Origin: a virus
Strand: one strand, 5' to 3'
Virus record (IMG/VR): IMGVR_UViG_3300033064_002981
Span: 1 to 22,744 of that record
DNA length: 22,744 bases
Position 1 is the first letter of the stretch. Each line of letters starts with the position of its first letter. Below the pieces are notes generated by a model that did no database searches, was not told where the DNA came from, and worked only from the letters and a program-made list of their open reading frames with translations. This document shows positions 21,940 to 22,744 of this stretch, piece by piece. Position numbers and translations under genes: made by a program.

Positions 21940-22289
21940 CATATCCAGAAAACAAACTGGTTATTGCCGAAGGCGACAGCCTTAGTCTCTCGGTGCTCAT
22001 CGAGGAAGATGACGCTCCAAAGAACCTAACGGGTTCTCAATTATTTTTTAGTATCAAGAAATCGCCGAACGACAGCGATCGCGACGCGCTCCTTCGGCTC
22101 ACGGTACCTTACTCCACGGGCTACCCTGCCGGAATTTTTCCGTTGCTAGCGCCTGCAAGTCAAATGAAGCGCATCCGCGCTGGTTCCTACTTTTACGATC
22201 TTCGCCTCAAAAACATCGGGATGGTTACGACTCTGGCTGCGGCTAGCCACCTTGAAGTGGTTTCTGTCATTACCAACAACGTACAATGA
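21936..22289 (+). CDS. Small beta-rich tail or baseplate-like protein, 117 aa
   Basis: The sequence MTYPENKLVIAEGDSLSLSV is followed by LFFSIKKSPNDSDRDALLRL and AGSYFYDLRLKNIGMVTTLA. A string of beta strands with a D-x-x-x-x-L core and Y-D-L-R ending resembles the N-terminal domain of phage baseplate upper proteins (BppU-like) and similar Ig-like adaptors encoded next to tail fibres. It overlaps both neighbours by 4 nt, directly before the tail fibre, so an adaptor or fibre-attachment role is likely but inferred. Confidence 0.65.
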   Translation: MTYPENKLVIAEGDSLSLSVLIEEDDAPKNLTGSQLFFSIKKSPNDSDRDALLRLTVPYSTGYPAGIFPLLAPASQMKRIRAGSYFYDLRLKNIGMVTTLAAASHLEVVSVITNNVQ

Positions 22290-22744
22290 TTTCAGTAACC
22301 GTTACGAATGAGAATTCCGGCTTTTCAAAAGTCGTAATTTCCCCCGCTCCTGTATGGCTGGGTAGCGGTGTTTTTACGCCTGAATGGGCGACAATCCTCA
22401 ACAAGCCCTCGACGTTCCCTCCGTCCGCTCACACACACCCCGCCTCCCAGATCACGGATTTTGCGACAGCGGTCGCTGCGGCAGCGCCCCCTACGACAAA
22501 CGCGGATTTGCTCACCAGCGGTACGCTACTCGACGCAAGACTCTCCACGGCGGTTACAACTAGCCTTGGGAAAGCCGACACTGCTTCGCAGCCGGGACAC
22601 CTTCACGTAATCTCCGACGTTGCCAACCTCCAGACAACTCTGGACGGAAAGCAGGCCAGCGGGTCTTACGCGGCGTCTTCTCACAGTCACCCCGCCTCCC
22701 AGATCACGGATTTTGCGACAGCGGTCGTTGCGGTGGCTCCGCCA
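22286..22744 (+). CDS. Tail fibre protein, N-terminal part (truncated by window edge)
   Basis: ATG 22286 overlaps the preceding stop as ATGA. The N-terminus (MISVTVTNENSGFSKVVISP) is a short beta domain, after which PEWATILNKPSTFPPSAHTH and PASQITDFATAVAAAAPP begin a repeat. LDGKQASGSYAASSHSH and a second PASQITDFATAV follow about 84 residues later. DGKQ...SHSHxxSxITDF repeats are characteristic of phage tail fibres that bind host surface sugars or proteins. At least 153 residues are present and the receptor-binding C-terminus lies outside the window. Confidence 0.85.
   Translation, partial: MISVTVTNENSGFSKVVISPAPVWLGSGVFTPEWATILNKPSTFPPSAHTHPASQITDFATAVAAAAPPTTNADLLTSGTLLDARLSTAVTTSLGKADTASQPGHLHVISDVANLQTTLDGKQASGSYAASSHSHPASQITDFATAVVAVAPP
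22436..22475 (+). repeat. 40-bp direct repeat in tail fibre, copy 1
   Basis: The 40 nt starting CACCCCGCCTCCCAGATCAC are identical to 22688-22727, 252 nt downstream and in the same frame (84 codons). Each encodes HPASQITDFATAV. Identity at third codon positions points to recent duplication or ongoing recombination. Confidence 0.85.
22688..22727 (+). repeat. 40-bp direct repeat in tail fibre, copy 2
   Basis: Second copy of the fibre repeat, perfectly identical to 22436-22475. After it the encoded sequence differs from copy 1 (VAVAPP against AAAAPP), so the repeat boundary is sharp. Confidence 0.85.

Noticed and set aside
22368-22610. Plus-strand ORF of 80 codons rich in Arg and Ser inside the tail fibre
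   Set aside because: Frame shadow of the tail-fibre gene, whose ITDF repeats are clear in the other frame.
1-22744. CRISPR array, insertion sequence or retroelement
   Set aside because: No regularly spaced direct repeats, transposase or reverse transcriptase reading was seen on either strand.

Overview
The window is part of a temperate tailed-phage (or prophage) genome. I see no bacterial housekeeping gene. It has two divergent arms around a tyrosine integrase and its candidate attachment region. All genes left of about 13.6 kb lie on the minus strand and encode replication, recombination and small early proteins. All genes right of about 14.0 kb lie on the plus strand and encode packaging, capsid and tail proteins. 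The host is probably Verrucomicrobiota. This is an inference from remembered similarity of the integrase C-terminus and several small phage proteins to relatives in that phylum, not from a search.

Left arm, read right to left: two ribbon-helix-helix proteins (12271-11794), a RuvC-like resolvase, a small HEXXH metallopeptidase-like protein, two small proteins, an 829-aa SNF2-type helicase fused to a Cas4/RecB-like Fe-S nuclease, a 255-aa protein in the slot where related phages carry a ssDNA-binding protein, a 105-aa unknown, a DUF1599/Nmad1 protein, a PD-(D/E)XK nuclease, a family A DNA polymerase and a primase/SF3 helicase. A train of very small proteins follows and runs off the left edge. 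Most neighbouring genes overlap by 4 nt (ATGA or GTGA), so the arm looks like long translationally coupled operons. Several of these small genes are short and were found only by reading the overlaps.

Centre (12.3-14.0 kb): integrase with a terminator-like hairpin behind it, then about 400 nt without a gene. This stretch holds the 5' half of a tRNA-Leu(UAA)-like sequence, tandem GGTATATG words and several GGGGGACA repeats, and is the best candidate for attP and integrase or regulator binding sites.

Right arm: terminase large subunit, portal, a 93-aa protein, scaffold-like protein, a structured 290-nt leader, major capsid protein, a large hairpin, an acidic 118-aa protein, a holin-like membrane protein, a 58-aa basic protein, a small beta-rich tail or baseplate-like protein, and the start of a repetitive tail fibre that runs off the right edge. 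No small terminase, canonical CI-type repressor or tail tube/tape-measure gene is visible.

The most unusual signals are not genes. The palindrome GCTAGC occurs 21 times (8 as TGCTAGCA), GGTATATG occurs 7 times at roughly 2-3 kb intervals, and TTTGAC-N11-TATATGTTACC occurs before both terminase and portal, with a looser copy before the capsid gene.
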